NCBI RefSeq assembly: GCF_041146795.1
Contig: NC_135180.1
Coordinates: forward strand, 35,758,294-35,822,293
Direction: 5' to 3'
DNA: 64,000 nucleotides
Origin: Maylandia zebra
Lineage: Eukaryota > Chordata > Actinopteri > Cichliformes > Cichlidae
Below the pieces are notes generated by a model that saw nothing but the letters and a program-made list of their open reading frames with translations, made no database searches and was not told the DNA's origin. Each line of letters begins with the position of its first letter. Position 1 is the stretch's first letter. Of the stretch, positions 36,185 to 49,700 are shown piece by piece. The position numbers and the translations under genes were made by a program.

Positions 36185-36240
36185 GTGCGCTACCCTGTGA
36201 CCCTGACAAGGATAAACAGAAGAAAATGGATGGATGGTTG
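36185..36240 (+). repeat. Fragment of widespread teleost repeat
   Basis: CCCTGTGACCCTGACAAGGA followed by TAAACAGAAGAAAATGGATG is the common tail with GGATAAGCGG...ATGGATGGATGG. It directly follows the SINE-type fragment. Confidence 0.6.
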
Positions 36241-37801
36241 TTATTTCAGTCTTAAACTTTGAAGACAACCACTAGCCCGGCTATGAGCTCAGCATCAGTA
36301 GGATAATTTCTATCAACAGTGAGGTGAAGTCTGAGAAAAACAAAAGAGAAAAAAATAATTAAATGGCAGATTCAAAGCTGAAAGTTTTGTTTCAGTGCCT
36401 GAAATATTTTTGGAGATTTGTAAGTACAAATCCAGCTTTGTACCTTGATGCCCTTCTGTAATCTCACTGGTGACATTTCCCCCCTCCAACTACAGATTAC
36501 TGACAGATTAACAAACTTGAATTTCTTAGTTTTTCACAAGTTATCATTTCTGAGCACCAACCATCGAAAAAATGATTTTCAGACCAAGTTTCTGTGATTG
36601 TTGGAACTTCTTCAATCAAAACGACACAGTACACCTTGAGGCCAGAAGTTAAAACTCAACCAGAAAAAGATGCTTATCAGAAACAATAAACAAAGGAAGG
36701 ACCCACCCCAAAAATATTTAGTGTGCTGGGTCCAGTTATTGATCCATTTCATCCAGTTAGCTGTATGTGCATTTGAGGATTTACGCCTATAAATAAACCC
36801 AGCTAGTGATGTCACCTATGACTGTGGATCTGAAACTGAATAAATCTGAAACAGCAGTTTAAAAACAAAAAAAGGAGATTGAGTATTGGTGGGTTGCAAA
36901 GCAGGTTGCAGATAACCTGTAAGCAGGGTAAAGCAGCTTAACACATGCACAGTACGAGACACACAGATTAGATTCTCAGAGGTTTTAACTATCCTAAGAG
37001 ACGGGGATCATGCATGCTGACCTGATAGTCGTGGAGCAATTCTTCTTTTTTAGATCTTTATAGGCAAACCAAACCTCTAAAACCACCGGAACAAGCGGAA
37101 TAAGAGGTTAGATGGTGCACCATATTTGGGATTTTGTGCCAGTTCTGCTGTACGTCTCTGTGCTTTGTGTGACAGATTACTGCAGGTTTAACTGTTTAAC
37201 TCCTCAACTCTGACAGAAAATAAGAATAAAGCAGCCCAGCACTGAGACTTAAGAGTTTTGGGATAGATTTTTCTCTTCAGAAAACCAGAGGAGGAAACCC
37301 CCTACTGACTAACACAGAGACAGATGAGACTGAATATAATTAAATGAGTGTTTTTCCTCACAGATCACACAAAGAAAGAACTCATTAAAGTCCCTCAGTG
37401 TCCTCAAATGTGTTTAAAAATACAACAGGGTATCATCTGCAAAAAACAAACAAAAAACAACAACTAAGTGAGCCAGGCCTGTGCATAGAGAATAAAACTG
37501 CATATAATGCGACTGACATGTGCAGTTAGTTTCATCTCAGGTGAAACCTGAGGCAGACGGCCTCACTGCATTCAGAAGAGTTCACAATAATCCGAAAACT
37601 CCAGCGTTTTTTAAAATGGTTTTTTTTGCACGTCAGTGTGTAAAATGGATTATTCTCAACATCAATGTGTCGCAGTAACAAACTTAAAAGCGGCTTCAGC
37701 ATTTTGACAAAATTGCAGATAAATCTTTATGTGGAAAGTGAAATAAATTAGACTAACAGTTTTTTTTTTGCAGGCTAAAACAGAGGAGAGAGCGTCAGTA
37801 A

Positions 37802-37841
37802 GTCAGTACTGTTTAAGTCACTACTGTTTAAGTCAGTACTG
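37802..37841 (+). repeat. 15-bp tandem repeat, 2.7 units
   Basis: The unit GTCAGTACTGTTTAA is repeated at 37802, 37817 (one change) and 37832 (partial). Confidence 0.85.
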
Positions 37842-38469
37842 CAACGGCAACAGACGTGTTTGCAAAAACAAGGCAAGAAAAAAAAATGGACAAAAAGTAA
37901 CATTCCTCATAAATACAGAATAAATATTAAAAAACAAACAAACAAAAAACAACCCCACACATTCACAGTCGTCTTTCTTTTTCCTCACTGCTCACAGGAT
38001 TTGATTCTCAGTTCAACAAGAGCAAAAAGATTCCCAGTGCAACTGATAAAAATCAGCCACGTTTTTTTAATATGAAGGGATCACCTCTGGAAGGTGAGCT
38101 TGGCATCAAAACATAGCTAAAAATGAAACCTTTTCATGCCATAGCGTGGTCTGATCCTCCACCTATCCCTCATGGTGAGATGACTACTGAAGGTTTACCC
38201 AAAACGCACTTTTTCTCCAGGATACCAAAACCTGGTTCTGTTACTCAGAATTATAGACATTAAAATGCAGAGGAGTAATTTCACTGCGGGGACTAACACA
38301 TTATTTACATTATTATAATTCCGTGTCCAAAAATCATGGAAAAAACTAAAACTCTGTTAAGGTGATGACACGTGGAGTGAAGTTAATCTGGAGTTATGAG
38401 GGCTGAAAAATGCTGGAAATTAATAAATTAAAAAGTTCAATCTTCCACTCAACCCTGTGTACTTTAAGG

Positions 38470-38501
38470 GTCTGCAACTCACCCCTAAGTGAGTTGCAGA
38501 C
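38470..38501. repeat. Perfect 13-bp inverted repeat (hairpin)
   Basis: GTCTGCAACTCAC (38470-38482) and GTGAGTTGCAGAC (38489-38501) are exact reverse complements with a six-base loop CCCTAA. It would form a stable stem if transcribed, possibly in the cul5 3' UTR. Confidence 0.85.
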
Positions 38502-40786
38502 ATAGTGTGATGTAAAGTTTGACACGTCTTCATTAAATTCCCTAAAGTAATTTTACAGAAACAACATCTGCTGATTGTGAGGGGTGGGGGGCACTGATTG
38601 GTTCTCCATATTTACCTCAGCAGCTTTTTATTCTCTATAATTCACTGCAGCTGATCTCGCATTCACTGACCGGTCAGCTGACAAAATACATTTTCACACT
38701 CATTTTGAAGATGTTGCAGAGGCTACAGCACCAAATGACAATCAGGTGAGAAAGAGCAGAAGAAGAACTCGTTACTTTTAGAGGGTTGTTTCCCGTTTAG
38801 TGGAATTTTTGGTGCCCTGCACCAATCAGACACTGGATTATTGTTTATCCTCAACACATTTCCTCGATTTAAGTTGGCCTTATGTGAGTATAAGCTTATC
38901 AAATGTTTATAGATTGTATGGAAAATGCTAAGATTTTGGTTAAATATGATAAAACAGCCTCTGTGCCTTTACTGTATGTAACATGGTGTTTACTGCAGTG
39001 CGCGGTCACCTCCCAAAGGTCGCTGAATTCTTTAACATAGGGAAATAGCACATTAGCCTGAACAGGAAGTTCATAGTTGTCTTTTTTCTTTAAGGTGTCG
39101 TCCTGTGCCAGATTTATGATAAGTATATAAAGTGTAATGGATCTGCTGTACAGCACATCTGCATATTTTCCTTTGCAATTTTACAACTTTCATCTCTAAA
39201 AATTGTTTTGGTTCGACCCCCTGACACATCCTGTGATTTTGTTTTATTTAATTCCCCCTAAACGTTTGGAGCTTCACTGTGTGGTGGCAGGTGTTTCTAG
39301 GTCCTCATTATGGTAATAAAAAGGGAAACGTTTTCACTTTTTCATCATTTACTCCAACTCCATTAGCATGGAGCAAATTCAGAGCTCTGGTGTGATGAGA
39401 AACAATCGTGTTGTTGCTCTGGACCAAGTGTGTAGAATAAGTTCAGCTTGTTTTGAGGCAGTCACCAATCTTTTAAAGGCTTTTGTGATTCAGAGACAAA
39501 CTGACAATTCTAAATAGTTTTTATGTCCCGGTGATAACGGAACTAAAGTTATGGCTGCAGAATCGTGAGAGCTGCTTTAAAGGGACTAAATTGTTGCTTT
39601 GCTTCAAACACTATGAAGGTTTATGGGCTGAAGGTGATTTGTAGGTTTCTGAGAGTTCAGGCAGAAAGGAAGAACAAAAGGGTGCACACACATCACACAA
39701 ACTTAGACAGTGTTCTGCTTTGGAAAAAGGTCCAAACACCAGCAGCTCATTCAAACCTTAAGTAAAAGCAACAGAGCAGCTGTGTGGTTTTCTCTAACTG
39801 TGCAAAAAAAAACAAAACAAAAAAACAAACAGAGACACTCTTAGAATGAATGAGGTAAAAATTTAGACACTGAACTTCCATCTGAGTGCGTGCACAGTCC
39901 AGACCTCACACACTGGGGCAGTTACACTTTCTCGTTTTGTTCTTGAGGCTCTGCAAAGATGACGTCACCTGCAGCCCGGTCAGGGGATCACAAAAAAAAT
40001 CTGAATACCAGCATTTAAATTCCCAACCCTTTCTGAAACAACCAAAGTGTGACAGATTCTCCACTGAAGGGGGAAAAAAAATTATAGAGCAGCATGCTGT
40101 TGAAAGTGCACACACACATACAAACACGCACAACTAAAAGATCAGATACACACCATGCACTCAAACACACACACACACACGATTTGGCAAAATACTCCTC
40201 GGTAGTTTGAACTTGTCTCTCTCCTCCTCGATGGCAGCTTTCACTCTGCATTCCCTCTTCGAGTATTAGATCAGTGTAGGACAGGAGGGATGCTGAATGG
40301 CTGCGGCTAACATGGCAGCCGTCGCATGAAGTGAAAGCAAAGGACTGATATCAGCTTTGTTCTCCTTTTCTGCCCTCACTCCTTCTCCACCTCCTTCTCC
40401 GAAGTCCACTGCTGATGAAAGTAAGGCAGGAAGTATTCAATAACATCACTATTTTTTCTTCTTCTGAGCTGCTGGCGGACGGCGCACGCCGCCGTTCCTC
40501 TCCTCTGAGCAGACACTAGAGGGCAGCAGGGACAAACACACGGCCAGATGACTCAACGCTACGGCTTGAAATGACACTCCGGTAACACACTGGCGTCTCA
40601 CAAACACAAACAATAGCCACACTTTTGTTAAAAAGGCTTTTCCGTGTCCTTCAGCGCGCTCCCAGCCCTCTTCTCCTTCTTCAAACACATCCTTTAAGTC
40701 CTTGTTTGTCTCATCTCGCAGGTTTTAAAGCGCCAGATGCAGGCCAGTCGTAAAAAACAGCAAAACACACACTCCGTCCTCGCTGC

Positions 40787-43700
40787 CTAGGCCATGTAGA
40801 TGAAGGTGTTGATGTCCGCCTCGTCCCTCTTTATGTATTTGTGCTCGATGAGCCACTCGATCTGCTCTTTTATCATCTTTTTCTGAGGCAGAAACATGTT
40901 CTTCAGGATCTCCACCAGCTCCGTCTGCAGCTGGGCGTTGCTGATCCGCTTCCTCATCTTCATGATTTGGATGATGGCCTCCTGGAGAGGAAAGAAAAGG
41001 AAATGTTAGAACTTTGTGTAGACCAGGGATGGACGACATTTCATTTAGAGGGTCGTACTGATTTAAGCCTGGATTATACTCTGCTCCTGTTATTAACCTG
41101 TTGTTAACTCTTTGAAGTCTGCCTCGTAGGCACATGGGCATTTGGTGAATTGTGGCGTAAATTCTCTACGGACGCGTCTGCACACAGGCATGAAGACGGC
41201 CACATGGACCCTCGTGCTAACTGTCTGATGAAGTCATTTACATTTACCGTTACATTGCCTTATCATTACTCTGTAAAATGTCCTGAAACGCACGGTCACA
41301 TAAACAAACACAAATCCCACATAGATAACTACTGAGGACACACATACGAACTTTCTTGTAGTATTTACGTGTGAATACAAAGGTAGGTAGAAACAGGTAG
41401 AAACGGAGGCTGTGGCTGCTGTGCTGAGGTCAGAGTGCACTCAACCTTAACGACATCTTAACGGGTTCCTGGCTAGCTTGGCGTTAGCATGCTGGCTGTG
41501 CAGATGTTTGCTAAAGTTGTGTTTTTTTTTCATTCAATAAAAATAAAAGTAATGTTTATATCTCCGCTCCTCAAAGCTGTACCACGTCACAATTTTCTTC
41601 CTCCCACATACAAACTGAAATCAGCTGATTGTAGCGCAAGTGAAAAACATGAAGAAGAAAAGAAATAGTTTCATTTTTTTCTTGCCCAGCTTCCAGATAA
41701 CTGAACAACTTTTGTAATGCAGGTAATGACATCAGTATAACTGTAATGAAATTAGTGAATTTAGTAAAGCCTGACTGTGCTTTACATTAATGAAAAATGT
41801 GATGTGATAACGGCAACACCCAGCACTGTTGTCGAGCCGTAACCTGCTCATGCCCCAGATGAGCTGAACAGAAGCAGCAGAGTTGAAGCATCTCTGTCCT
41901 GCAGCCATCAAGGCTGCACACAGTCTGTGCGGGTGGAGTGTTCCCGTACCTGAGTTCTCAGTATTCTGAGCTGAACGATTCCTTCATTCTCCTCTTCTCT
42001 CATTCGCTCTGTGGTCAGCTGCAGACGGCCAATCAAATTGATCTTTCCCCGCTTCTGAACTTTGGAGTTTTTACTGAGAAAAATGTCAACATTTAGACAC
42101 AGATCAGTATCTGAATATTGGGACTTACACAGCGGTGATATAGAGGAGAGCTTTAGTTACTCCGTACATGAGTGGATTATAATAACAATGAAACATTTAA
42201 ACATGTCCACATCATTTCCCGAGGTTAAGATTTGTATAAATGCCAAGACCTACATGAGAGAGAACTCCTGGTTGACGTAGAAGAGCGTGCCGTCTGTGAA
42301 GTCTTTGGGTGAGCTCACCGGGGGGTCGTAAGACAACACCTGCCTCTTCAGCTTCGGGAAGGCGACCAGAGACTGCACAGTGAGGAGAGAGCAGGAGACC
42401 TGAAGTTAAACTTTATCATCATCATCAGCCACAAATACTGCGTGTTAAAGGACAGCTTGACTCTTATTTAATCACCACTGATTTTCTGTGGGCATAACTG
42501 TTGCTAAGTTTCATTCTAGGATGTTTTTTTCTTTCCCTAGAATCGGTTACTGGTGTACGCTTAATAAGTCCATTCTTGGTCTGTTCCCATCTTACTTGCA
42601 GACGTACAGACAGGCGTTCACAGGCTCCTTCTCTGTGGAATTAGTTGCAAAATGAACCAAACCTAAAAGAGCTGCTCACGTTAAACAGCATTAAGCTCAT
42701 TTTAACTGACCTGCAGACAGTTACTTCATGGCTGCTGGAACATTACTGCCCCCTTGTGGCATAACTGTGACAGTTACCTGTTACTATGTTTTTATGTCAT
42801 GTAGTATTTTCATTAATGATCTTACATGTTTAAACTTCTTCCGTGTTGTTGCATGCATTATTAATCTATGTAACCACTGCTGGTTGACCCGATGCCTGCC
42901 TTTGCCGGGGCACTGCTGCAAAAGACATTTTTAATCTTAAGAGTCTTAAAATAAAAATGTAGTACAGGCAGTGCTAACAGCGCTGAGCACAGCTGACTCT
43001 GAGTTCAAACCTGCCTGTTGTCCAAAGGTTGAGAAGGAATAGATGTCCTTTCACTTCTCAAACAAAGTTAGACACAATCTTCCCTTTTATTTTAGAAGTC
43101 TTTTCACGTTTTAACCAAATCACAGTGTTGTTTAAACATCTGCCGTCTCCACTGGGTGGATGGCTTTGCAATACAGGCAGCGTTATCTCTACTACAAGTT
43201 ACGAAGAATTGATGTAACCTCAGTAACTTTTAAATCCTCTGTATTTCTCGTCTAACTTGTAAGTGGAGAAATTCGGTCTGACCCAGAGTGTTCGGCGTAG
43301 CTCTGCGTCGGGCAGCTCTGTGGCCAGTTTGAGGTTCTCGAAGCTGATTCGCTCTCTGGGTCTCTGATTCCAGGCAAACAGCACGGCGAGCTGGAACGTC
43401 GTCACCTCCAGGTCGTACTGCCCCACTTCATTTTTAAAGGTGATCTGATCAGAGCAGAACCAAAGGACAAGGAAGGAAAGGCGAGTGTCAGTGCTGATTT
43501 GGTAGCCCGATATCTTCTAAAGAGAAAGGTGGGCAGCAGCAGGCTGTAAACAAAAGTTGCTAAAAAATACACCAGAATAACTCTCCAGTAGTCTCAACCA
43601 GCACTTCCAAAAGACTGTCAAGTTAAACTCTTTTTCTAACTTTCCATATGACCCAAAGAATCCCTGTTTGAAAACTGGAAAGTGTAAACAGAGGTGACCA

Positions 43701-46700
43701 GAAAAAAGATCACAGAGATAACAAACGTCTGAAGGAGAACAGTTCATGAAAATATGAGTAAAACTGAGAGAGTATCACCCGAGCGTGAGAAAATGCTCAG
43801 GTGTGCACACATGAGTATCATTTAAAAAGGATATTTTCAATAACTTGTGTTCTTTTTATTTAATCCAGTTCTTTTCTCAATTATTTACGTTTATGGACAT
43901 TCTTGCATCCAAATTTCTTATAAAAGTCCTGTTTGATAATAAAATTGAAGATTTAGAGTTCCCTTAACTCCAAATATCAGGCGTTCTTCATAACAGAAGG
44001 CGTTAAGAAACAAAAATCTTCTATTTCCTAATTTGTAAAAATCAAAAATTTAATTTAATTTAAATTCCCAGAATCTCCCACACTGCTATATTTCTAGGGC
44101 TTTAATTCTGAAATGTACAGACAGGAAGATGCCCTGTTTTTTGCACATGCAGAAAAAATTTGAACAAATTTGTATGGATGACAGATAAACAAAGAAGAGA
44201 TGAGAAAAACAGAAAAATGTATTCAGATTTTAGTTTCCAGGAGATTCGTGTTTTCCGCTCTTCATGGCAGCAGGAACTCTGCTGTACTCCACACACTCAC
44301 AATGCCGTTGGACATGAGGTGATGCCAGTGGAGCTTCCGACCGCTGTGATTCCTCTTGTAGAAGTCCTCCACCTCGGGGATCAGGTCCTCCAGCTCTGTG
44401 GGCAGCGAGACGAAAACCTTCTCACTGCTTCGTGACCAGGCGCCGGCGTTCAGGATCTTAATGTTCACGCTGTCCGCTGCACGGAGAGGAAAAGATGAAG
44501 TGAATAATCAAGAGAAACCGTTTACGCTCGTTTTAATACGTGACACGTCATAATCAAAATGTGCTTTAACTGTTTGAGACATGTGCGGCACCATGCTACA
44601 CATAATATCGCAGACATATGTCATAGCTAACGCATGTTAGCATAAAAATAGTTGCGCTGTATGCTACAGTGCGTGTGTGTGTTACCTGGCAGTGCCAGCT
44701 TGTTGTGTTTGTGCATCTCTTTGAAGACCTGATTGAGGTCCTCTGACACCTTGATGTCCTGAAACATCCTGGCAAGCTTGTTCACATAATCAGCAGGCAT
44801 TCCCACTTCCTACAGCCACACACAGACACACAAAGGAAGCAATAAAATCAGACAAACGGGTAGTTTGATTATTAAACATCAGATTTACATCACATGGCAT
44901 GATGTGATAAAATATTTAAAAGAACCAAAGCCTTCGTCTCTATCAAGTAACCAGTTTTTCTGCGTCGGGAAGAGCAGATGTTTTGCATAAGCACAAAAAC
45001 ATAAATCACTTACAGGACACCCTAGAAATGATAAAAGCACTTAAAACTGGCTTAATACTTTAATTTATACTAAAGCATATAGTTAGGGCTGGATCAGGTG
45101 ACCCTGAATCCTTCCTTAGTTATGCTGCAATAGGTGTAGGCTGCTGGAGATTCCCATGATGCTCTGAGTATTTCTTCTTCAGTCACCCTTTTCACTCACT
45201 ATGTGTTAACAGACCTCTCTGCATTGAATCATACTTGTTATTAATCTCTGTCTCTCTTCCACAGCATGTCTTTATCCTGTCTTCTTTCTCTCACCCCAAC
45301 CGGTCGCAGTAGATGGCCCCGCCCCTCCCTGAGCCTGGTTCTGTCGGGGGTTTCTTCCTGTTAAAAGGGAGTTTTTCCTTCCCACTGTTGCCAAAGTGCT
45401 CACTCATAGGGGGTCATGTGCTTGTTGGGTTTTGTCTGTATGTATTATTGTAGGGTCTATCTTACAATATAAAGTGCCTGATGTTGTGATTTGGTGCTGT
45501 ATAAATAAAACTGAATTGAATTTTGCTGCATTAATATATTAATGCGATATTAATACATATGTTAATATGTCGCTGAAATCAGTAGCGATTTTATGACTCT
45601 GCTGCTGAAAGTTCAAGAAAAGCTGAACTCACTCTCAGCCACTCCACCATGTTCTCTTCAATCTCGCTGTCGGCCGAAATGTCCAGGATGAGGCGCCTGG
45701 TCAGATGAGCTTTGTGGTAACGCATGAACACGTCTTTGTTCTGGACGTATTTCAGCACCAAGAGCTGCAAGGAGGGGAGAGAAAAGCATGAATCTGCGAG
45801 AGAACGAGAGAAGGGGAAGTCATAAATGGACTGATATGCTTTGAGATTAGACTCACCACTTCTTTGAGTTTGAGCTCAATTTCCTCTGAGGTCAGTTTCT
45901 TGCTGAGCGGGGTTTTCCTTAGCAGCATGTCACAGTAGTTTGCCAGCAGCTCCGGACACTTCGACTCCGGCTGAGTCTTCATTCCGACTCTGATTCAACA
46001 AGGAAATGCATTCACACATTTATGCACACACACACACACTGTGACCAGTTTTAACCAGCGACGAGCGATTTAAGACCCACAGTGGCCAAACATACCCTTT
46101 CTGTTTCATCGGCAGCTCCAGTTTGAAGATTGTGGCATCATTGACGACCGCTTTGTAAGCCTGCGAGGTAACAGAAAATACCACCGCAATGAGAAAAACA
46201 ATTCTTAAAATACCAAAGAGCCCTAAAGCCTTTCCATTTCAGACAATAAATTGAAACAATTTGATTTCTTCACTAGTGGTTTTAGCAAAAGCACAGCAGA
46301 CTAAAGATTCCCGAAGTCCTTGATAAACCAGCTAACAGCTGAACAAAATAACATGTGATGTTTGATTTCTACTGTAACCCTAACAGAGATCCCAGCAGCC
46401 CCCACCTCCAGTAGTCCATGCTGCTCTGATTTAAGATGTTCTGTTTATTTTAGCAGAAACCTCCTCGAATCAGCACAGATCAGGATGTGACAGTACGATG
46501 AATCCACATGTGTGAACACCGGATCACTTTTCTTCCCGGTGGATTACATTGGATAAATAAAGCTACAGTTAAGTTCTTATGAACCTGGAGTATTCGTGTA
46601 GAACCCTCCTGCTATTCTGAAGCTGTGCTGTAGCACCGACACTGTAAAAGTGAAACCTGTTCATATGAACTTTGACCAAAATACCAGCCCAAACGCTGCA

Positions 46701-49700
46701 CCTGACCCTGACCTGTGAGGAATACACAGGCCTGCACATTCTCATTTAAATATCACTGGATATTTAAACTTAAAGGAGTGACTTCTTTGGAAGTCAGATA
46801 AAACAGACCTTATCTCTTGCTGTGAGGAAGCGTGGGTCATCCTGGAAAGCCTCCTTTACCAGCTTACTGAAGCGGTTAAACAAAGTCAGCAGCTGCTCCA
46901 CATACTTTTCAGAGTCCTGGACAAACACACACACACATTAAAAATGACTGAGCATGCTGTCAGAGCAGACCTCGAATATTAACTTTCATCTTTCAAACAT
47001 GCCAACAAACGGCTCATTCCATAAAAAATACAAAAAATGATTTCAAATCTCAAAAAGGTTCCCACTTAAATGAAGCCATGCAAGGTTTATTCATACTATG
47101 AATGTTTCCCGAGTACAACAAAGGAGTCCAAACCTTGCACTTAAAGAAAAAGAGCAACTTTAAAAGTGCCAGATTTCACCCGTACACCTGTAACTATGTT
47201 AAATGTATTTGCATGGCTTCATTAAATAAAAAACATTGAGCCGACTCTGAGGGGAACAGCTGCAGGAACTGACTGATTCTTCCTCGAGTGACCGTGGTTG
47301 CTGAAGTGTGTGTTTGTGCACGTACAGTAGTGATAGTCTCTGCAGCAGCCACCATGTCCGCTAGTCCAGCACTGATGATATGCTCCTCCAGGTCTTTCAG
47401 CATGGGCTCGATCCCGTTGGGAACCTTGTCCATCAGTGAAAACATGAGGTGCAGCTCTGCTCCAGAGAAAAGCAGCGTCACACACTGGACAAGAAGCACG
47501 TGGGATGAAACTAAAACTTCCTGCTCTTTCTGGCTCATGGAAAGCCCAGATGGCTGAGGACTGCCATAATCCAAGTCCTCAAAAAGATTTTTGCCAACTT
47601 AAAGAGTAAGCTGAACTTGTTCATTTAATTATAAATCCTTCTACTAATAAAAACAACTTGTGTCGTAAATGCTCACGAGCCCTGACTGTGGTTGGTGAAC
47701 AAACAGCTCTACATGCAGGAAACCAGAGCAGAAGCAGTTTCTATCTTTAAATCGACCCTGACTGATGCAGCAGTGAATTTCAAAGCCACTATTTTCAGCA
47801 GATGTTATATTTTGTAGTGCGAATCAACAGAGTTAACTTCAGCAGCGACGTTGCTGAGGTACTCACTGACTGTCTCGTTGCGTTTGATCATTCCTGGACA
47901 TTCGGCGAGGATTGTCTCTTTGAACGAGGTCACCAGAGCGTTCACGCAACACTCCATCAGCTGTGAGGATACACAGAACATACAGACTGCCGTTAGGACA
48001 AGATATAAATTAACAGGCAGCACGTACATTTAACAAGACTCCCGAAATTCAGTTTAAACTGAAACCAACACAGGAAGTGACCCTAAAAGAAAGGCCAGAT
48101 GAAGGAAAGCACACACGGGAGGTTCAACACAACCAACGGATGACTGAGAGAAAGTTCAGTGATGAGCTGCTGACCTGAGGTTGTTTCCTCACGACTTCAC
48201 AGGTGAAGTTGTTGTTACAACTACTTGTTACTTTCACAGGTGAAGTCGTAGGTGTACAAGATATAACAAGTTCTTTTTTCTTGCAGTCAGAAGTTTTGAG
48301 TTAAAGTAAGCATACGCAGGCTGCAAAACATATTTAGGAGCCCAAGCAGGCCCCATTTTTCCACAACAAAATATGTGACAAACAACAGAAGTTTGAAGCA
48401 AAGAGCCAGCATGGCAAACAAGATGGTGAAAACAGGTGGAGCTGAGTCAGCACCAGCTGTGCTTTTTACTGCAGTCAGAATTAAACCTGAGGGGGTAAAG
48501 GGTCCATGGCAACCCTTTCTTCATGAAAGCACCTGTTCAACAAGCTTAAACATGAAGAAAAGCATCTCCTTCTACCTTCAGGTGTGTCGACACAGCGACA
48601 GCACAACTCAATTAAAGTCAAATGAAAGCCGTTTGATTTCAGGTGAACTCCAGAAATAAAAAAGCCGTCTCTCTTTCTGGCAGCGATGCCTGCAGCATCC
48701 AGGCGGGTAGCAGAATAAACTTTAATTAGCTTATTCACTATGTTCATTTATTCATTATAACAGTGGCTCTCAAATTGGGGTGCCTGGACCCCAAGGGCTC
48801 CACGAGCCATATACTGGAAACATGTCGTGGCACATAAATACATGTGCATCACCCGGGCCTGAGCTAATTAGCCCAATGGACACATTTTTAAGTCCAAGCC
48901 AAACCAGCTAAAATTAGAAAGTATGACGACGGTTATGTTTGAGTTTGGCTTTATCGAGAATGACGATGGAAGACCAAAACGGGTTATGTGTCTTCGAGTG
49001 GTAGCAAATGAAGTCAGCCAAGCTAAAGCGTAAAGAGTTTTATCAGCATGAGGATCGTAAGGCAGCCCTTCGAAAACTTTTTACCCGCTGTAAGGAGGAG
49101 TCCCTGCCTCCCAAAAGTTTGAGAAGCTCTTAGTAGAAATAATTTTAGCCCAAAGTCATCTGGGATGAGCTCAAGCCCTCCCTCGACCGTGAACTGGATA
49201 AGCTGTTAGAAAAATGGATGGCTGGATGGATCGATACTAATTATTGTGCAGATTTAGATCATAGAATCAAAAATATAAATCTGCTAATTTGTTGGTTATA
49301 TACATCAAGAAATACATAAATTATGAAGGCAAAGAAATTAACATGAGCTTTCTCCACAGGCCAATAATCTTATCTGTCCTACCTCGGTGTCATGTGTAGA
49401 GCACAATCAGGCTCGGTTACGATGTTCTGCATCAGTACACTGAATATAACGTGAGCAGATGATGGGACAGTTTGGAAACACACGTTCAGGACAGTAAAAG
49501 AACTTCTGTTCCTCTTAAAGACACTTACTGCTTGAACAGAGTTACATTCACGACGTGTTTCTAGATATCTAAGCGCTCTCTTCTCCTCCTCCCTCAGCTT
49601 CGCATCTGCCTGTAAGGAAACACACAGAAACACAGAAAATGAAGATTAGGTTCAAACAGCTAAAGCTTTCATTAATGCACAAAGCCAGGAGCACAACTTT

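Larger units (their letters stand above)
32070..40780. other. Intergenic stretch between dcun1d5 and cul5, including probable cul5 3' UTR
   Basis: No coding exon is recognised on either strand. The right part (probably several kb left of 40787) should be cul5 3' UTR, given its very long 3' UTR in mammals. The stretch also holds LINE fragments near 32260 and 32560, a LINE-tail word at 33262, a Penelope end at 34890, a SINE at about 35995, a perfect 13-bp hairpin at 38470 and short tandem repeats at 37802. Confidence 0.5.

Noticed and set aside
40449-40688. 79-codon minus-strand gene beside the cul5 stop
   Set aside because: It is in the probable cul5 3' UTR, ends in a lysine run and has no domain.
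47864-47878. cul5 exon 8 donor at ACA|GTCAGT
   Set aside because: It would be in the wrong phase for exon 9; A|GTGAGT at 47867 keeps frame and the 780-residue length.
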